From contig CAMBBT010000002.1 of assembly GCA_945864455.1 (NCBI GenBank), forward strand, positions 1-40,806: 40,806 nucleotides of DNA, written 5' to 3'. Below are positions 23,568 through 34,400 of the stretch, piece after piece. The position numbers and the translations under genes are program-made. Below the pieces are notes generated by a model. It was not told the DNA's origin. It made no database searches and was given only the letters and a program-made list of their open reading frames with translations. The number at the start of each line of letters is the position of its first letter. Position 1 is the first letter of the stretch. Source of the DNA: Polynucleobacter meluiroseus (GTDB lineage Bacteria > Pseudomonadota > Gammaproteobacteria > Burkholderiales > Burkholderiaceae).

Positions 23568-23587
23568 CTTTGTAGCATCGCTACAAT
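23558..23587 (+). promoter_or_regulatory. Possible dnaA promoter overlapping a DnaA box
   Basis: TTGTGG (23558-23563) and TACAAT (23582-23587) are 18 bases apart, 15 bases before the dnaA ATG. The -35 lies within the DnaA box at 23559-23567, so DnaA binding would block it. A start from here would give a very short leader, so this is tentative. Confidence 0.4.
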
Positions 23588-23602
23588 GGATCTTCTAAAA
23601 AC

Positions 23603-25030
23603 ATGAGTAACCTACAAAATCCTCCTTCCTTGAGTTCAATCAGCCCCTTGGGCTTTTGGGATGGCGCTGTTAGCGTCCTCTCCCGCGAGCTGTCACCCCA
23701 ACAATTTAAAACATGGATTCAGCCCCTAACGCTCGTCTCTTTTGATGAGAGTGATCACTCACTAACTATTGGCGCCCCAAACAGATTCAAGCTCGACTGG
23801 ATTAAGAAAACATTTGCAGACCGCTTCCAGGAGTTAGCTTCACAGTACTTTGGCCTACCCATAAATGTTAGTTTTGTCCTTGATGTTGAGGCGGGTGCGC
23901 CCACAGTTGCAGCCCCAGCAATATTGGGGGCCTTACCAGTTGAGCCCCAACAAACCAACGCTAACGAAACGGCTGCTTCATTAGATGAAAGTGGGTTTGA
24001 GATTGAAGACCACTCAAAACTCAACCCCAATCTCACCTTCGAAAGCTTTGTCACCGGTAAAGCAAATCAACTTGCCAGGGCAGCGTCGATTCAGGTTGCA
24101 CACAACCCCGGCAGCTCATATAACCCCATGTTTTTATACGGTGGCGTCGGGCTTGGTAAGACCCACTTAATCCATGCGATTGGTAACCACCTCTTAAAAG
24201 AGAAACCCAACGCCCGCATTCGTTACATACATGCCGAGCAATATGTCTCGGATGTGGTACGCGCGTACCAACAAAAGGCTTTTGATCGCTTTAAGCGCTA
24301 CTACCACTCATTAGATCTTTTGTTAATTGACGATATTCAATTTTTTAGCGGCAAATCAAGAACCCAAGAAGAGTTTTTCTATGCTTTTGAAGCTCTCCTA
24401 GGCAACAAGGCTCAGGTCATTATTACCAGCGACACCTATCCCAAGGAGATGGCCGGCATTGATGATCGCTTAATTTCGCGTTTTGATTCTGGCTTAACGG
24501 TTGCTATTGAGCCGCCGGAGTTAGAAATGAGAGTTGCTATTTTAATGAAAAAGGCGATTAGCGAAGGCATTCCCATGAGTGAAGATGTCGCGTTTTTTGT
24601 CGCAAAACATTTACGCTCTAACGTGCGCGAGCTCGAAGGTGCGCTACGAAAGATATTAGCTTTTGTTCGTTTTCATGGGCGAGAGGTCACCATTGAGGTT
24701 GCTAGGGTCGCCCTGAAAGACCTTCTCTCGATACAAAATCGTCAAATTTCTGTTGAGAATATTCAAAAATCTGTAGCTGATTTTTATAGCATCAAGGTTG
24801 CTGACATGTACTCGAAAAAGCGGCCCGCCAACATTGCCCGCCCACGTCAAATCGCCATGTTTATGGCTAAAGAATTAACCCAAAAAAGCCTTCCTGAGAT
24901 TGGCGAGCTTTTTGGTGGCAGGGATCACACCACGGTTTTGCATGCGGTTCGTAAGATAGCGGTGGAGCGAGCTCATGATGGGCAGTTAAATCACGAAATT
25001 CATGTGATAGAGCAAACCTTAAAGGCTTGA
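23603..25030 (+). CDS. dnaA: Chromosomal replication initiator DnaA
   Basis: 475 residues. Domain I (1-90) contains the FKTWIQPL region. Domain II (about 95-140) is a low-complexity Ala/Pro/Gln linker. Domain III is the AAA+ module with Walker [11 protein letters not shown] (180-189), Walker B LLIDDIQF, and sensor motifs ISRFDSGL. Domain IV carries the DNA-binding helix [11 protein letters not shown] (438-448). It binds DnaA boxes and melts the origin. No Shine-Dalgarno is evident before the ATG. Confidence 0.98.
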   Translation: MSNLQNPPSLSSISPLGFWDGAVSVLSRELSPQQFKTWIQPLTLVSFDESDHSLTIGAPNRFKLDWIKKTFADRFQELASQYFGLPINVSFVLDVEAGAPTVAAPAILGALPVEPQQTNANETAASLDESGFEIEDHSKLNPNLTFESFVTGKANQLARAASIQVAHNPGSSYNPMFLYGGVGLGKTHLIHAIGNHLLKEKPNARIRYIHAEQYVSDVVRAYQQKAFDRFKRYYHSLDLLLIDDIQFFSGKSRTQEEFFYAFEALLGNKAQVIITSDTYPKEMAGIDDRLISRFDSGLTVAIEPPELEMRVAILMKKAISEGIPMSEDVAFFVAKHLRSNVRELEGALRKILAFVRFHGREVTIEVARVALKDLLSIQNRQISVENIQKSVADFYSIKVADMYSKKRPANIARPRQIAMFMAKELTQKSLPEIGELFGGRDHTTVLHAVRKIAVERAHDGQLNHEIHVIEQTLKA

Positions 25031-25294
25031 TTTTTGCTTGTGGATAAGGGTGTGAATAAGCCTTAGGATAAGTTTGGGGATTGTATGTGGATAAGTTGTG
25101 GAAAGGTTCAGCTTCATGCAAAAATAGGGTGTTGAAAAAAAGTTATTCACTTTTTGTGCGCTACTTATACAGGGTTTTTCCACAAGTTTTTTGTCTTTCA
25201 ATCTGTTGATTTATATGGGGGTTTCTGACTTATCCACTAAAATAAGAAGCCTTACTACTACTACTACTAAGATATCCATAAGGATTTAAAAGCA
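25031..25294. other. Probable chromosomal origin oriC (dnaA-dnaN gap)
   Basis: The gap holds a cluster of DnaA-box-like 9-mers. On the minus strand: TGTGGATAA at 25039-25047 and 25086-25094 (perfect), TGTGAATAA at 25051-25059, and TTAGGATAA at 25063-25071 (weaker). On the plus strand: TTATTCACT at 25143-25151, TTATACAGG at 25165-25173, TTTTCCACA at 25176-25184 and TTATCCACT at 25230-25238. A trinucleotide run follows at 25252-25269. Box density, AT richness and position between dnaA and dnaN all point to oriC. Strand-composition skew was not computed. Confidence 0.75.
25252..25269 (+). other. Candidate DnaA-trio (unwinding element)
   Basis: TTA followed by five CTA triplets, 13 bases after the DnaA box at 25230-25238 and 25 bases before dnaN. 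The complementary strand reads 3'-GAT repeats, the form described for the DnaA-trio element that binds DnaA as single strand during origin opening. The match and location are seen directly; the function is inferred. Confidence 0.6.
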
Positions 25295-26410
25295 ATGCAA
25301 CTCGTTAACACTTCTCGCGATAACTTACTAAAACCCCTTCAGGTGGTTAGTGGAATTGTTGAACGCAGACACACACTGCCAATTTTGGCAAACTTACTAT
25401 TTAAAAAAAATGGTGAGAAGGTTTCTTTTATCTCAACCGATATTGAAATTCAAATCACTACGAATGCGAACTTTGGGGTTGGTACAGAAGACGCAACAAC
25501 AACAGTTGCCGCTAGAAAACTACTTGACATTTTGCGTGCACTTCCAGAGGGCCCGGTTTCTCTTAATTTAAAAGATAGCCGCATGGTTGTGCAGAGCGGC
25601 AAAAGCCGTTTTTCGTTACAAACCCTATCGGCCGCAGAATTTCCAATAATGCAAAGCGTTGGTGAGGTTACTGCTGTTTGGAAAATGCCACAAAAAAGCT
25701 TTCGTCAGCTCATTAGTCAGGTTCATTTTTCGATGGCACAACAAGACATTCGTTATTACTTGAACGGAATGTTGTTAGTTGTGGAGGGTAAGGAGGTTGT
25801 AGCGGTTGCAACCGACGGCCACCGCCTTGCCTATTCGCAAGTTGAATTGGCTGAAGCGCCAGCGGGCTCAGGCCAAAGACAAGAAATTATTATTCCTCGC
25901 AAAACAATTTTAGAATGCCAACACCTCCTAGAAGACTCCGAAGGGCCCTTAGAAGTCAGCCTCACAGCTAACCAGGTGAAGTTTGCCTTTGGTGATATCG
26001 AGCTAATCTCTAAGTTGGTGGAGGGCAAGTTTCCAGACTTCCAAAGAGTAATTCCAAAGGGGCACAAAAACACACTGGTTGTTGGCCGCGACGTTTTGCA
26101 AGCAGCGCTTCAGCGCGCAGCGATTCTGACTACAGATAAATTTAAAGGCGTTCGCTTTTCTTTATCAACCAACCGCATTACCGTTCAATCCACCAACGCC
26201 GAACAAGAAGAGGCTCAGGAAGAGATTGAAACCGAGTACAGCGGCGACACGGTAGAAATTGGGTTCAATGTAAGCTACTTATTAGATGTTTTGTCCAACC
26301 TTAAAAACGAAAAAATCCAAATTAGTTTGGGCGACGCAAATAGCAGCGCCGTAATTACTCTGCCTGGCTCAGAGAGCTTTAAGTATGTTGTGATGCCAAT
26401 GCGTATTTAA
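25295..26410 (+). CDS. dnaN: DNA polymerase III beta subunit (sliding clamp)
   Basis: 371 residues, close to E. coli DnaN (366). It forms the dimeric ring that tethers DNA polymerase III. Conserved features are the MQLVNTSRDNLLKPLQVVSGIVERRHTLPIL-type N-terminus, ATDGHRLAYSQ in domain 2, the GKFPDFQRVIP segment and the C-terminal YVVMPMRI with the partner-binding pocket. An AGGA lies 10 bases before the ATG. It follows oriC and is 11 bases upstream of gyrB, the standard dnaA-dnaN-gyrB order (recF is not present between them). Confidence 0.98.
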   Translation: MQLVNTSRDNLLKPLQVVSGIVERRHTLPILANLLFKKNGEKVSFISTDIEIQITTNANFGVGTEDATTTVAARKLLDILRALPEGPVSLNLKDSRMVVQSGKSRFSLQTLSAAEFPIMQSVGEVTAVWKMPQKSFRQLISQVHFSMAQQDIRYYLNGMLLVVEGKEVVAVATDGHRLAYSQVELAEAPAGSGQRQEIIIPRKTILECQHLLEDSEGPLEVSLTANQVKFAFGDIELISKLVEGKFPDFQRVIPKGHKNTLVVGRDVLQAALQRAAILTTDKFKGVRFSLSTNRITVQSTNAEQEEAQEEIETEYSGDTVEIGFNVSYLLDVLSNLKNEKIQISLGDANSSAVITLPGSESFKYVVMPMRI

Positions 26411-26415
26411 CTTAG

Positions 26416-28920
<2,505 letters not shown>

Positions 28921-28922
28921 AT

Positions 28923-29417
28923 ATGAAATCAAAAAAAATAACACCTCCTAAGGTGGATCGGTCTTCTATTGTTGTGAAATCCTCGCCTATCCATGGCAAA
29001 GGCGTTTTCGTAGCAAAGCCAATCAAAAAAGGCCAAGCTATTATTGAGTACAAAGGCGAGTCTATTAGTTGGAAGCTAGCCATTAAGCGTCACCCCCATG
29101 ATAAGAAGGACCCAAATCATACGTTTTACTTTTCTTTGGATGACGGCCGTGTAATTGATGCAAAGTATGGCGGCAATGCTGCGCGCTGGATCAATCATTC
29201 TTGTAAGCCAATCTGTGAAACAAAGGAAGGTATTTATGACGGCAAGCCCCGCGTCTTTATTTATGCCAAGCGCGATCTTAAGGTTGGCGAAGAGTTGTTT
29301 TATGACTACTCCCTCGACATAGAGGGCCGCATTACTAAGCAAATGAAAAAAGACTATGAGTGTCGATGTGGTGCCAAGAAGTGTCGTGGCACCATGCTTG
29401 CCCTCAAAGGTAAATAG
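28923..29417 (+). CDS. SET-domain protein (putative lysine methyltransferase)
   Basis: 164 residues: a nearly bare SET domain with VKSSPIHGKGVFVAKPIKKGQAIIEYKG-like start (about 19-45), the cofactor-binding NHSC (about 97-100), the ELFYDYS catalytic segment (about 124-130) and a Cys-rich post-SET tail (ECRCGAKKCRG). SET enzymes methylate protein lysines using S-adenosylmethionine. The bacterial target is unknown; a ribosomal or nucleoid protein is a guess. It begins 2 bases after the gyrB stop and probably depends on gyrB translation, since no ribosome site is visible. The family is eukaryotic-like but is known from several bacteria. Confidence 0.88.
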   Translation: MKSKKITPPKVDRSSIVVKSSPIHGKGVFVAKPIKKGQAIIEYKGESISWKLAIKRHPHDKKDPNHTFYFSLDDGRVIDAKYGGNAARWINHSCKPICETKEGIYDGKPRVFIYAKRDLKVGEELFYDYSLDIEGRITKQMKKDYECRCGAKKCRGTMLALKGK

Positions 29418-29431
29418 GCGCCCAACATCGT

Positions 29432-29662
29432 ATGTTGTATGTCAGCATTCAAGAGTTAGAGGCGGCGATTAATTATTGGCGAAACCAGTCGCCCGCAAAA
29501 GGGGAAGAGTTGCGCTTATGTCCCGAGGCTGCGGCTCTTGCCAAGCCTTACGCGTTGATGATTGTCCAATGCTCCCAAAGGATGCCCTTAGACGTTTTGG
29601 ATGAAGTAAGTAGGGCTGCGATTCGGCAGTACCGCAACATCAACCTCGGGGAAGCCAACTAG
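29432..29662 (+). CDS. DUF3717 family small protein
   Basis: 76 residues, largely helical, with the MLYVSIQELEAAINYWRN start and a central LCPEAAALAKPYALMIV segment that I associate with DUF3717, a small Burkholderiales family of unknown function. There is no signal peptide and no membrane segment. It lies 14 bases after the SET-domain gene and is probably co-transcribed with it. Its TAG stop overlaps the livM stop on the other strand by 4 bases, leaving no room for a terminator between them. Confidence 0.7.
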   Translation: MLYVSIQELEAAINYWRNQSPAKGEELRLCPEAAALAKPYALMIVQCSQRMPLDVLDEVSRAAIRQYRNINLGEAN

Positions 29663-30600
29663 TTTTTGTGCTGATATTTCTGATATAGGGCAATAATCTC
29701 GCCCACAACCCCGCGCCTAAAGGCAAGGACACAGACTACAAAAATGACGCCGGTAATAATGGTGCTCCAGCCACCCAAGTTGGCTAAGTAGTTTTGTAGG
29801 TTAACAACAATAGCAGCCCCTACTATTGGGCCCCAAAGCGTACCAATTCCACCCAAAATTGTCATCAACACCGCTTCCCCAGACGTATGCCAAAAAACAT
29901 CTGAGAGAGAGGCTAGTTGTAAAACTAGGCTTTTTAAGCCGCCACCCAAACCCGCCAGTCCGGCAGATAAAGTAAATGCGACTAATTTATAGCGATTAAC
30001 GTCATAACCCAGGGAAATGGCGCGCGGCTCATTTTCTCTTATAGCTTTCATCACTTGACCAAATGGCGATCCCACAATCCGCTTAATCATAAAAAAAGCC
30101 AAAATAAAAACAACCAAGGAAAAGTAATACATATTGGTGGATTTTGATAAATCAATTAAACCCAAGAACATGCCCCGAGGAACGCCCTGAATACCATCCT
30201 CCCCGTTTGTAAATGGTACTTGAGTTGCTACGAAGTAAACAACCTGTGCTAAGGCCAAGGTAATCATCGCAAAGTAAATGCCTTGCCGCCGAATTGCTAG
30301 GCTACCAAAGACGTAACCTAACACTGTTGCACAAACTACCCCACAAAATAAGCCAAACTCTGGGGTTGCGCCCCATTCCTTCATAACATGGGCAGTAATG
30401 TATGCGCCTGTACCAAAAAATGCAGCGTGACCAAAAGAAAGTAGGCCGGCAAAACCCAACAAGAGATTTAGCGAGGCGGCCAAGATAGCAAAACAAAATA
30501 TCTTCATCATGAAAAGGTCGTAGACGAAGCCCTGGAAGGGCACCATCACCAACAAAGCCATAATGACTATGGAAATCTTATCAATATTAGAGAGCTTCAT
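29659..30600 (-). CDS. livM: Liv-type ABC importer permease LivM
   Basis: 313 residues with about eight to ten membrane segments. The SLNLLLGFAGLLSFGHAAFFGTGAY stretch (about 43-67) and FGQVMKAIRENEPRAISLGYDVNRYKLVAFTLSAGLAGLGGG (the ATPase-contact loop, about 185-226) are family hallmarks. It forms the transmembrane channel with LivH. It is the last gene of the operon and starts 2 bases after livH. The substrate is probably a branched-chain amino acid or a related carboxylate. Confidence 0.92.
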   Translation of the reverse strand: MKLSNIDKISIVIMALLVMVPFQGFVYDLFMMKIFCFAILAASLNLLLGFAGLLSFGHAAFFGTGAYITAHVMKEWGATPEFGLFCGVVCATVLGYVFGSLAIRRQGIYFAMITLALAQVVYFVATQVPFTNGEDGIQGVPRGMFLGLIDLSKSTNMYYFSLVVFILAFFMIKRIVGSPFGQVMKAIRENEPRAISLGYDVNRYKLVAFTLSAGLAGLGGGLKSLVLQLASLSDVFWHTSGEAVLMTILGGIGTLWGPIVGAAIVVNLQNYLANLGGWSTIITGVIFVVCVLAFRRGVVGEIIALYQKYQHKN

Positions 30601-30602
30601 TA

Positions 30603-31517
30603 TTATTGGGCCTTTCCAAACAGGCCGGCCGGCTTTATTAAGAGGACAATAATCATAATAATGAAGATGGATACTGATGAGGCTTGGGGATAAAACACTT
30701 TTGTTAGCCCCTCAACCACCCCTAAGCCCAACCCAGTCACAATTGCACCGGCAATTGATCCCATGCCACCAATGACAACAACCGCGAACACCACAATAAT
30801 TAAATTAGAGCCCATCACAGCCGTTACTTGGTAAATTGGTGCCGCCATTACTCCAGCAAAAGCAGCCAAAGCACAGCCAGCGCCATAGGTAAGGGTAACT
30901 ATCAGGGGCACATTGATGCCCAAGGCCTGCAGTAATCGCGGGTTCTCGGTCCCAGCCCTTAACAAACTTCCTAGGTTGGTGCGCTCAATGAAATACCAAG
31001 TGGCAAAACAAACAATGAGGGCCAAGAAGACAACCCAAAGCCTGTAATAGGGCAAGAATAATTCGCCAACGCGTAAACCGCCTTGCAGTAGCTCAGGCAC
31101 TGGATAGCTATTACCTAGAGCACCAAACCAATGACGAAACATGCCCTCTATCACTAAGGCTAAGCCAAAGGTTAGCAACAGGCCATATAAATGGTCTAAA
31201 TGATAAAGCCGTTTTAGCATCGTTTTTTCAATCAACATACTAAAAAGGCCTACGAGCAGTGGCGCCAATATTAGAGCCACAAAATAATTTAATTGAAAAT
31301 CTGGTGCTCCAATCCAATTGCCAATTTGGGTTAGTCCAATCCATGCCACCATGGCGCCCAACATATATTGGGCGCCATGGGTGAAGTTGATGACATTTAA
31401 CAAGCCAAAAATTACCGCTAGACCCAGGCTCAAGAGTGCATAGAAGGAGCCATTAATCAGCCCAATCAAAAGCTGAGAGACTAAGGCCTGTGGGGTAATT
31501 CCGAGCAGCTCAAACAT
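30603..31517 (-). CDS. livH: Liv-type ABC importer permease LivH
   Basis: 304 residues, polytopic. The N-terminal GLINGSFYALLSLGLAVIFGLLNVINFTHG stretch and the AGTENPRLLQALGINVPLIV coupling loop (about 190-210) are typical of LivH. The GGMGSIAGAIVTGLGLGVVEG segment near 250 is also conserved. It follows the binding-protein gene by 19 bases and pairs with LivM. Confidence 0.92.
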   Translation of the reverse strand: MFELLGITPQALVSQLLIGLINGSFYALLSLGLAVIFGLLNVINFTHGAQYMLGAMVAWIGLTQIGNWIGAPDFQLNYFVALILAPLLVGLFSMLIEKTMLKRLYHLDHLYGLLLTFGLALVIEGMFRHWFGALGNSYPVPELLQGGLRVGELFLPYYRLWVVFLALIVCFATWYFIERTNLGSLLRAGTENPRLLQALGINVPLIVTLTYGAGCALAAFAGVMAAPIYQVTAVMGSNLIIVVFAVVVIGGMGSIAGAIVTGLGLGVVEGLTKVFYPQASSVSIFIIMIIVLLIKPAGLFGKAQ

Positions 31518-31536
31518 GGATTAGCTAAGGCCCTGA

Positions 31537-32751
31537 TTAATTAGTAACTAGCTTACATTTTGATTGCGCTAAAGGCAGTGTGGCATCTTTTGCCGGAATT
31601 ACTTTAGCAACTTTAGCAACGTCATTAGGCCCTTTGGATTCACTAGGACTCTTGACTTCAAGCAAGTACATATCGTGCTCGAACTTGCCATCCGCGCGAA
31701 TTTTTCCCTTAAAGAGACCATCATTAATTTCAACTGATTTCATCTGCTTCATGACTGCATCTGAGTTATCCGTTTTTGTAGCATCAATGGCCTTCAAATA
31801 CTGCATTGTTGCTGAGTAGACGCCTGCCTGAACTGATGTTGGCGCTTTTCCTTTGAATTCCTTCATAAAGCGTTCAGCAAATTTCCGGTTAGAGTCGTTG
31901 TAATCCCAATACCAACCCACGGTAAAGTTCATGCCAGCGGTTTGTTTTAGTCCAAGCGCCTGAATATCGCTAATGAACATGAGAAGCGGAACAACCGTTT
32001 GTTTTGAGCCCATAATGCCAAGCTCAGCAGCTTGTTTTACGGAACCAATCGTGTCACCGCCTGCATTCGCTAAACCGATTACTTCAGCTTTGGAAGCTTG
32101 TGCTTGTGCCATAAATGAAGAAAAGTCTTGGGTGTTAATTGGATGCTTCACACTTCCTAGCACCTTTCCACCATTGGCAAGTACTACCTCTGTAGTGTCG
32201 CGCTCCAAGGTATGGCCGAATGCATAGTCTGCGGTCACAAAGAACCAAGTCTTTTTACCAGAATCCACCACGGCCTTGCCTGTGCCTCTTGAGAGCGCAT
32301 AGGTGTCATAAACATAGTGAACATTGTATGGAGTGCACTTTTCATTGGTGATTGGTAAAGATGCCGCACCAGTTACGATGGAGACCTTCTTAAATTGCTC
32401 CGCCACCTCCATGGCGGCTAAAGCAGATGCAGTCGATACATTGCCCACAATCATGTCAACCTTGTCTTTTTCAAACATCTCGCGAGCTTTAGAGCTCGAG
32501 AGGTCAGCCTTAGACTGTGTGTCTGCAGAGGTAATTACAATTTTTTTACCTAGCACTTGCCCACCAAAATCTTTTGCGGCCATTTGTGCTGCCACCACTG
32601 CCCCAGGACCTTCAATTGCAGAATAAATACCTGAGAGGTCCGTTAGCACCCCAATCCTAATCTCGTTATCCGAAATGGTTTGTGCATGAGCGGTAATTGC
32701 GGCCGCCATTAAACACGATGCAACTGCTGTTGCGATTAAAGTCTTTTTCAT
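31537..32751 (-). CDS. livK: ABC importer periplasmic binding protein (LivK family)
   Basis: 404 residues. A signal peptide MKKTLIATAVASCLMAAAITAHA (1-23) ends at an AHA-Q cleavage site. The mature protein is a type I periplasmic binding fold with IRIGVLTDLSGIYS at its start, GNVSTASALAAM near 100, and a FVTADYAFGHTLERD hinge segment. It is longer than amino-acid LivK proteins (about 345-370) and resembles the family branch that binds carboxylates or aromatic acids, so the ligand is uncertain. An excellent ribosome site suggests high expression. It is placed between livF and livH, not first. Confidence 0.85.
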   Translation of the reverse strand: MKKTLIATAVASCLMAAAITAHAQTISDNEIRIGVLTDLSGIYSAIEGPGAVVAAQMAAKDFGGQVLGKKIVITSADTQSKADLSSSKAREMFEKDKVDMIVGNVSTASALAAMEVAEQFKKVSIVTGAASLPITNEKCTPYNVHYVYDTYALSRGTGKAVVDSGKKTWFFVTADYAFGHTLERDTTEVVLANGGKVLGSVKHPINTQDFSSFMAQAQASKAEVIGLANAGGDTIGSVKQAAELGIMGSKQTVVPLLMFISDIQALGLKQTAGMNFTVGWYWDYNDSNRKFAERFMKEFKGKAPTSVQAGVYSATMQYLKAIDATKTDNSDAVMKQMKSVEINDGLFKGKIRADGKFEHDMYLLEVKSPSESKGPNDVAKVAKVIPAKDATLPLAQSKCKLVTN

Positions 32752-32759
32752 TTGAACAT

Positions 32760-32764
32760 CTCCT
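32760..32764 (-). promoter_or_regulatory. Strong ribosome binding site of livK
   Basis: The minus strand reads AAAAGGAGATGTTCAA before the ATG: AGGAG about 8 bases upstream. It is one of the strongest Shine-Dalgarno matches in this operon and supports the start at 32751. Confidence 0.75.
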
Positions 32765-32787
32765 TTTAAGCTTGCTTCATTTTTTAA

Positions 32788-33495
32788 CTACACCCCCAAT
32801 AAAACCCTGAGCCGCTCTTCGTTAGCTCCGAGCTCACTTCTTTCCACTATTTTTACAACCTGCCCATGTTCTATCACGTAGTTTCTATCAGCGAGCTTTG
32901 AGGCAAATCTAAAATTCTGTTCAACCAAAACAATAGTAAAGCCGCGCTCTTTCAGTGTGCGAACTACCTCAGATAGTTTATGCACAATTACTGGAGCCAA
33001 CCCCTCTGTGATTTCATCAAGCAATAAAATATTTGCACCGGTTCGTAAAATCCGTGCAATGGATAGCATCTGTTGCTCGCCACCCGAAAGTTTGCCACCG
33101 GGGCTAGAGCGCCGCTCATATAAATTAGGAAACATTTGATAAATCTCATCTACCGACATTGCCATGCCTTCCCCAACCTTGGGGGGCAGCATTAAATTCT
33201 GCTCACAAGTAAGACTTGTAAAAATACCCCGCTCCTCGGGACAATAACCAATTCCTAGTCTGGCAACTTCATGCGTTGGCATACCAATCACATCAATTTC
33301 GTTGACTTTGATCGACCCAGTTCTGCTGGAAACCAAGCCCAAAACAGCCCTTAGCGTTGTTGTCCGCCCCGCTCCATTGCGGCCCAACAGGCAGATAACC
33401 TCACCTTTGTTTACCGACAAATTGATTCCATGCAAGACATGGGATTCGCCATACCACGCGTTGAGATTGTTGATTTCTAAAGCTGGAGTACCCAT
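32788..33495 (-). CDS. livF: Liv-type ABC importer ATPase LivF
   Basis: 235 residues. Walker A reads GRNGAGRTT with R44 in the place of the usual lysine. The signature LSGGEQQ, Walker B ILLLDEITEGLAP and the switch histidine region VEQN are present. The lysine-to-arginine change at Walker A might reduce ATPase activity; I recall arginine there in other betaproteobacterial LivF proteins but cannot verify it. The gene starts 7 bases after livG and its partner ATPase LivG keeps a normal Walker A. Confidence 0.92.
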   Translation of the reverse strand: MGTPALEINNLNAWYGESHVLHGINLSVNKGEVICLLGRNGAGRTTTLRAVLGLVSSRTGSIKVNEIDVIGMPTHEVARLGIGYCPEERGIFTSLTCEQNLMLPPKVGEGMAMSVDEIYQMFPNLYERRSSPGGKLSGGEQQMLSIARILRTGANILLLDEITEGLAPVIVHKLSEVVRTLKERGFTIVLVEQNFRFASKLADRNYVIEHGQVVKIVERSELGANEERLRVLLGV

Positions 33496-33502
33496 ACCCT
33501 GA

Positions 33503-34321
33503 TTAATGGCCTTCTAGTTCGGAGTCAGCGGTACCCATGTACGCTTCCATCACCTGATGATTTTTCGAAACTTGCTCATAGGATCCCTCAGCAATGACTT
33601 CGCCACGCTGTAAGACAGAGATAGTGGTTGCAATATTGGCAACCACCTTCATGTTGTGCTCCACCATCAAAACCGTCCTACCTTTTGATACCTTTTTAAT
33701 GAGTTCGGTTATAAGATCAACATCTTCATGGCCCATGCCTTGGGTTGGCTCATCAAGCAACATTAGCTCAGGGTCCATGGCGATAGTGGCTGCAATTTCA
33801 AGCGCGCGCTTTCTTCCATAAGGAAGGTTCACCGCTAGTTCATCGGCAAACCTAGTCAGCTCAACCTGGTCAAGCGCCTCCATCGCGCGTGTATTTAATA
33901 CATCTAGCGAATTTATATTTCGCCAAAAATAAAATGAGCTTCCCAATGTTCGTTGAATCCCAAAGCGAACGTTTTCAAGTACTGTCATATGAGGGAACAC
34001 CGCCGATATTTGAAAGGAGCGGATGATGCCCTTGCGTGCAATTTGCGATGGCTTTTCAGCGCTAATATCCATGCTGTTAAAGAGGATTTTTCCAGAGCTT
34101 GGCTCTAAAAACTTTGTTAATAAATTAAAGCAGGTGGTTTTTCCAGCCCCATTAGGGCCAATCAGTGCGTGTATGGCACCGCGTTCAATAGCTAAATTCA
34201 CCTTGTTTACCGCAATGAAGCCATTAAATGATTTTGTGAGGTCTTCCGTTTTGAGGATGACGTTTTCTTTGTCCAAGAGGCCTAGACTTTCAAAATAGAT
34301 ATCAGGAAAAGCATAGCCCAA
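33503..34321 (-). CDS. livG: Liv-type ABC importer ATPase LivG
   Basis: 272 residues as drawn. Walker A GPNGAGKTT (55-63), the LivG-type signature LPYGRKRALEIA and Walker B LMLLDEPTQGM are present, followed by the LivG C-terminal extension YEQVSKNHQVMEAYMG. There is no ATG near the start: the frame opens with TTG at 34321, and another TTG at 34276 (residue 16, close to VILKTEDLTKSF) better matches the family N-terminus, with an AGG only 4-5 bases upstream. It is the first gene of the transporter set, 79 bases after the APH kinase gene. Confidence 0.9.
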   Translation of the reverse strand: MGYAFPDIYFESLGLLDKENVILKTEDLTKSFNGFIAVNKVNLAIERGAIHALIGPNGAGKTTCFNLLTKFLEPSSGKILFNSMDISAEKPSQIARKGIIRSFQISAVFPHMTVLENVRFGIQRTLGSSFYFWRNINSLDVLNTRAMEALDQVELTRFADELAVNLPYGRKRALEIAATIAMDPELMLLDEPTQGMGHEDVDLITELIKKVSKGRTVLMVEHNMKVVANIATTISVLQRGEVIAEGSYEQVSKNHQVMEAYMGTADSELEGH

Positions 34322-34400
34322 TTACATTCAATTTCGTATAGTGCTAACCCTATGCTAGGCCCTTAAGCCTTAGCGGCAACTTTTAATGAAAAGCGGCTAT

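Noticed and set aside
25252-25269. Trinucleotide run as a simple microsatellite or CRISPR-like repeat
   Set aside because: It is too short for either, and its place beside a DnaA box in the dnaA-dnaN gap is better explained by an origin element.
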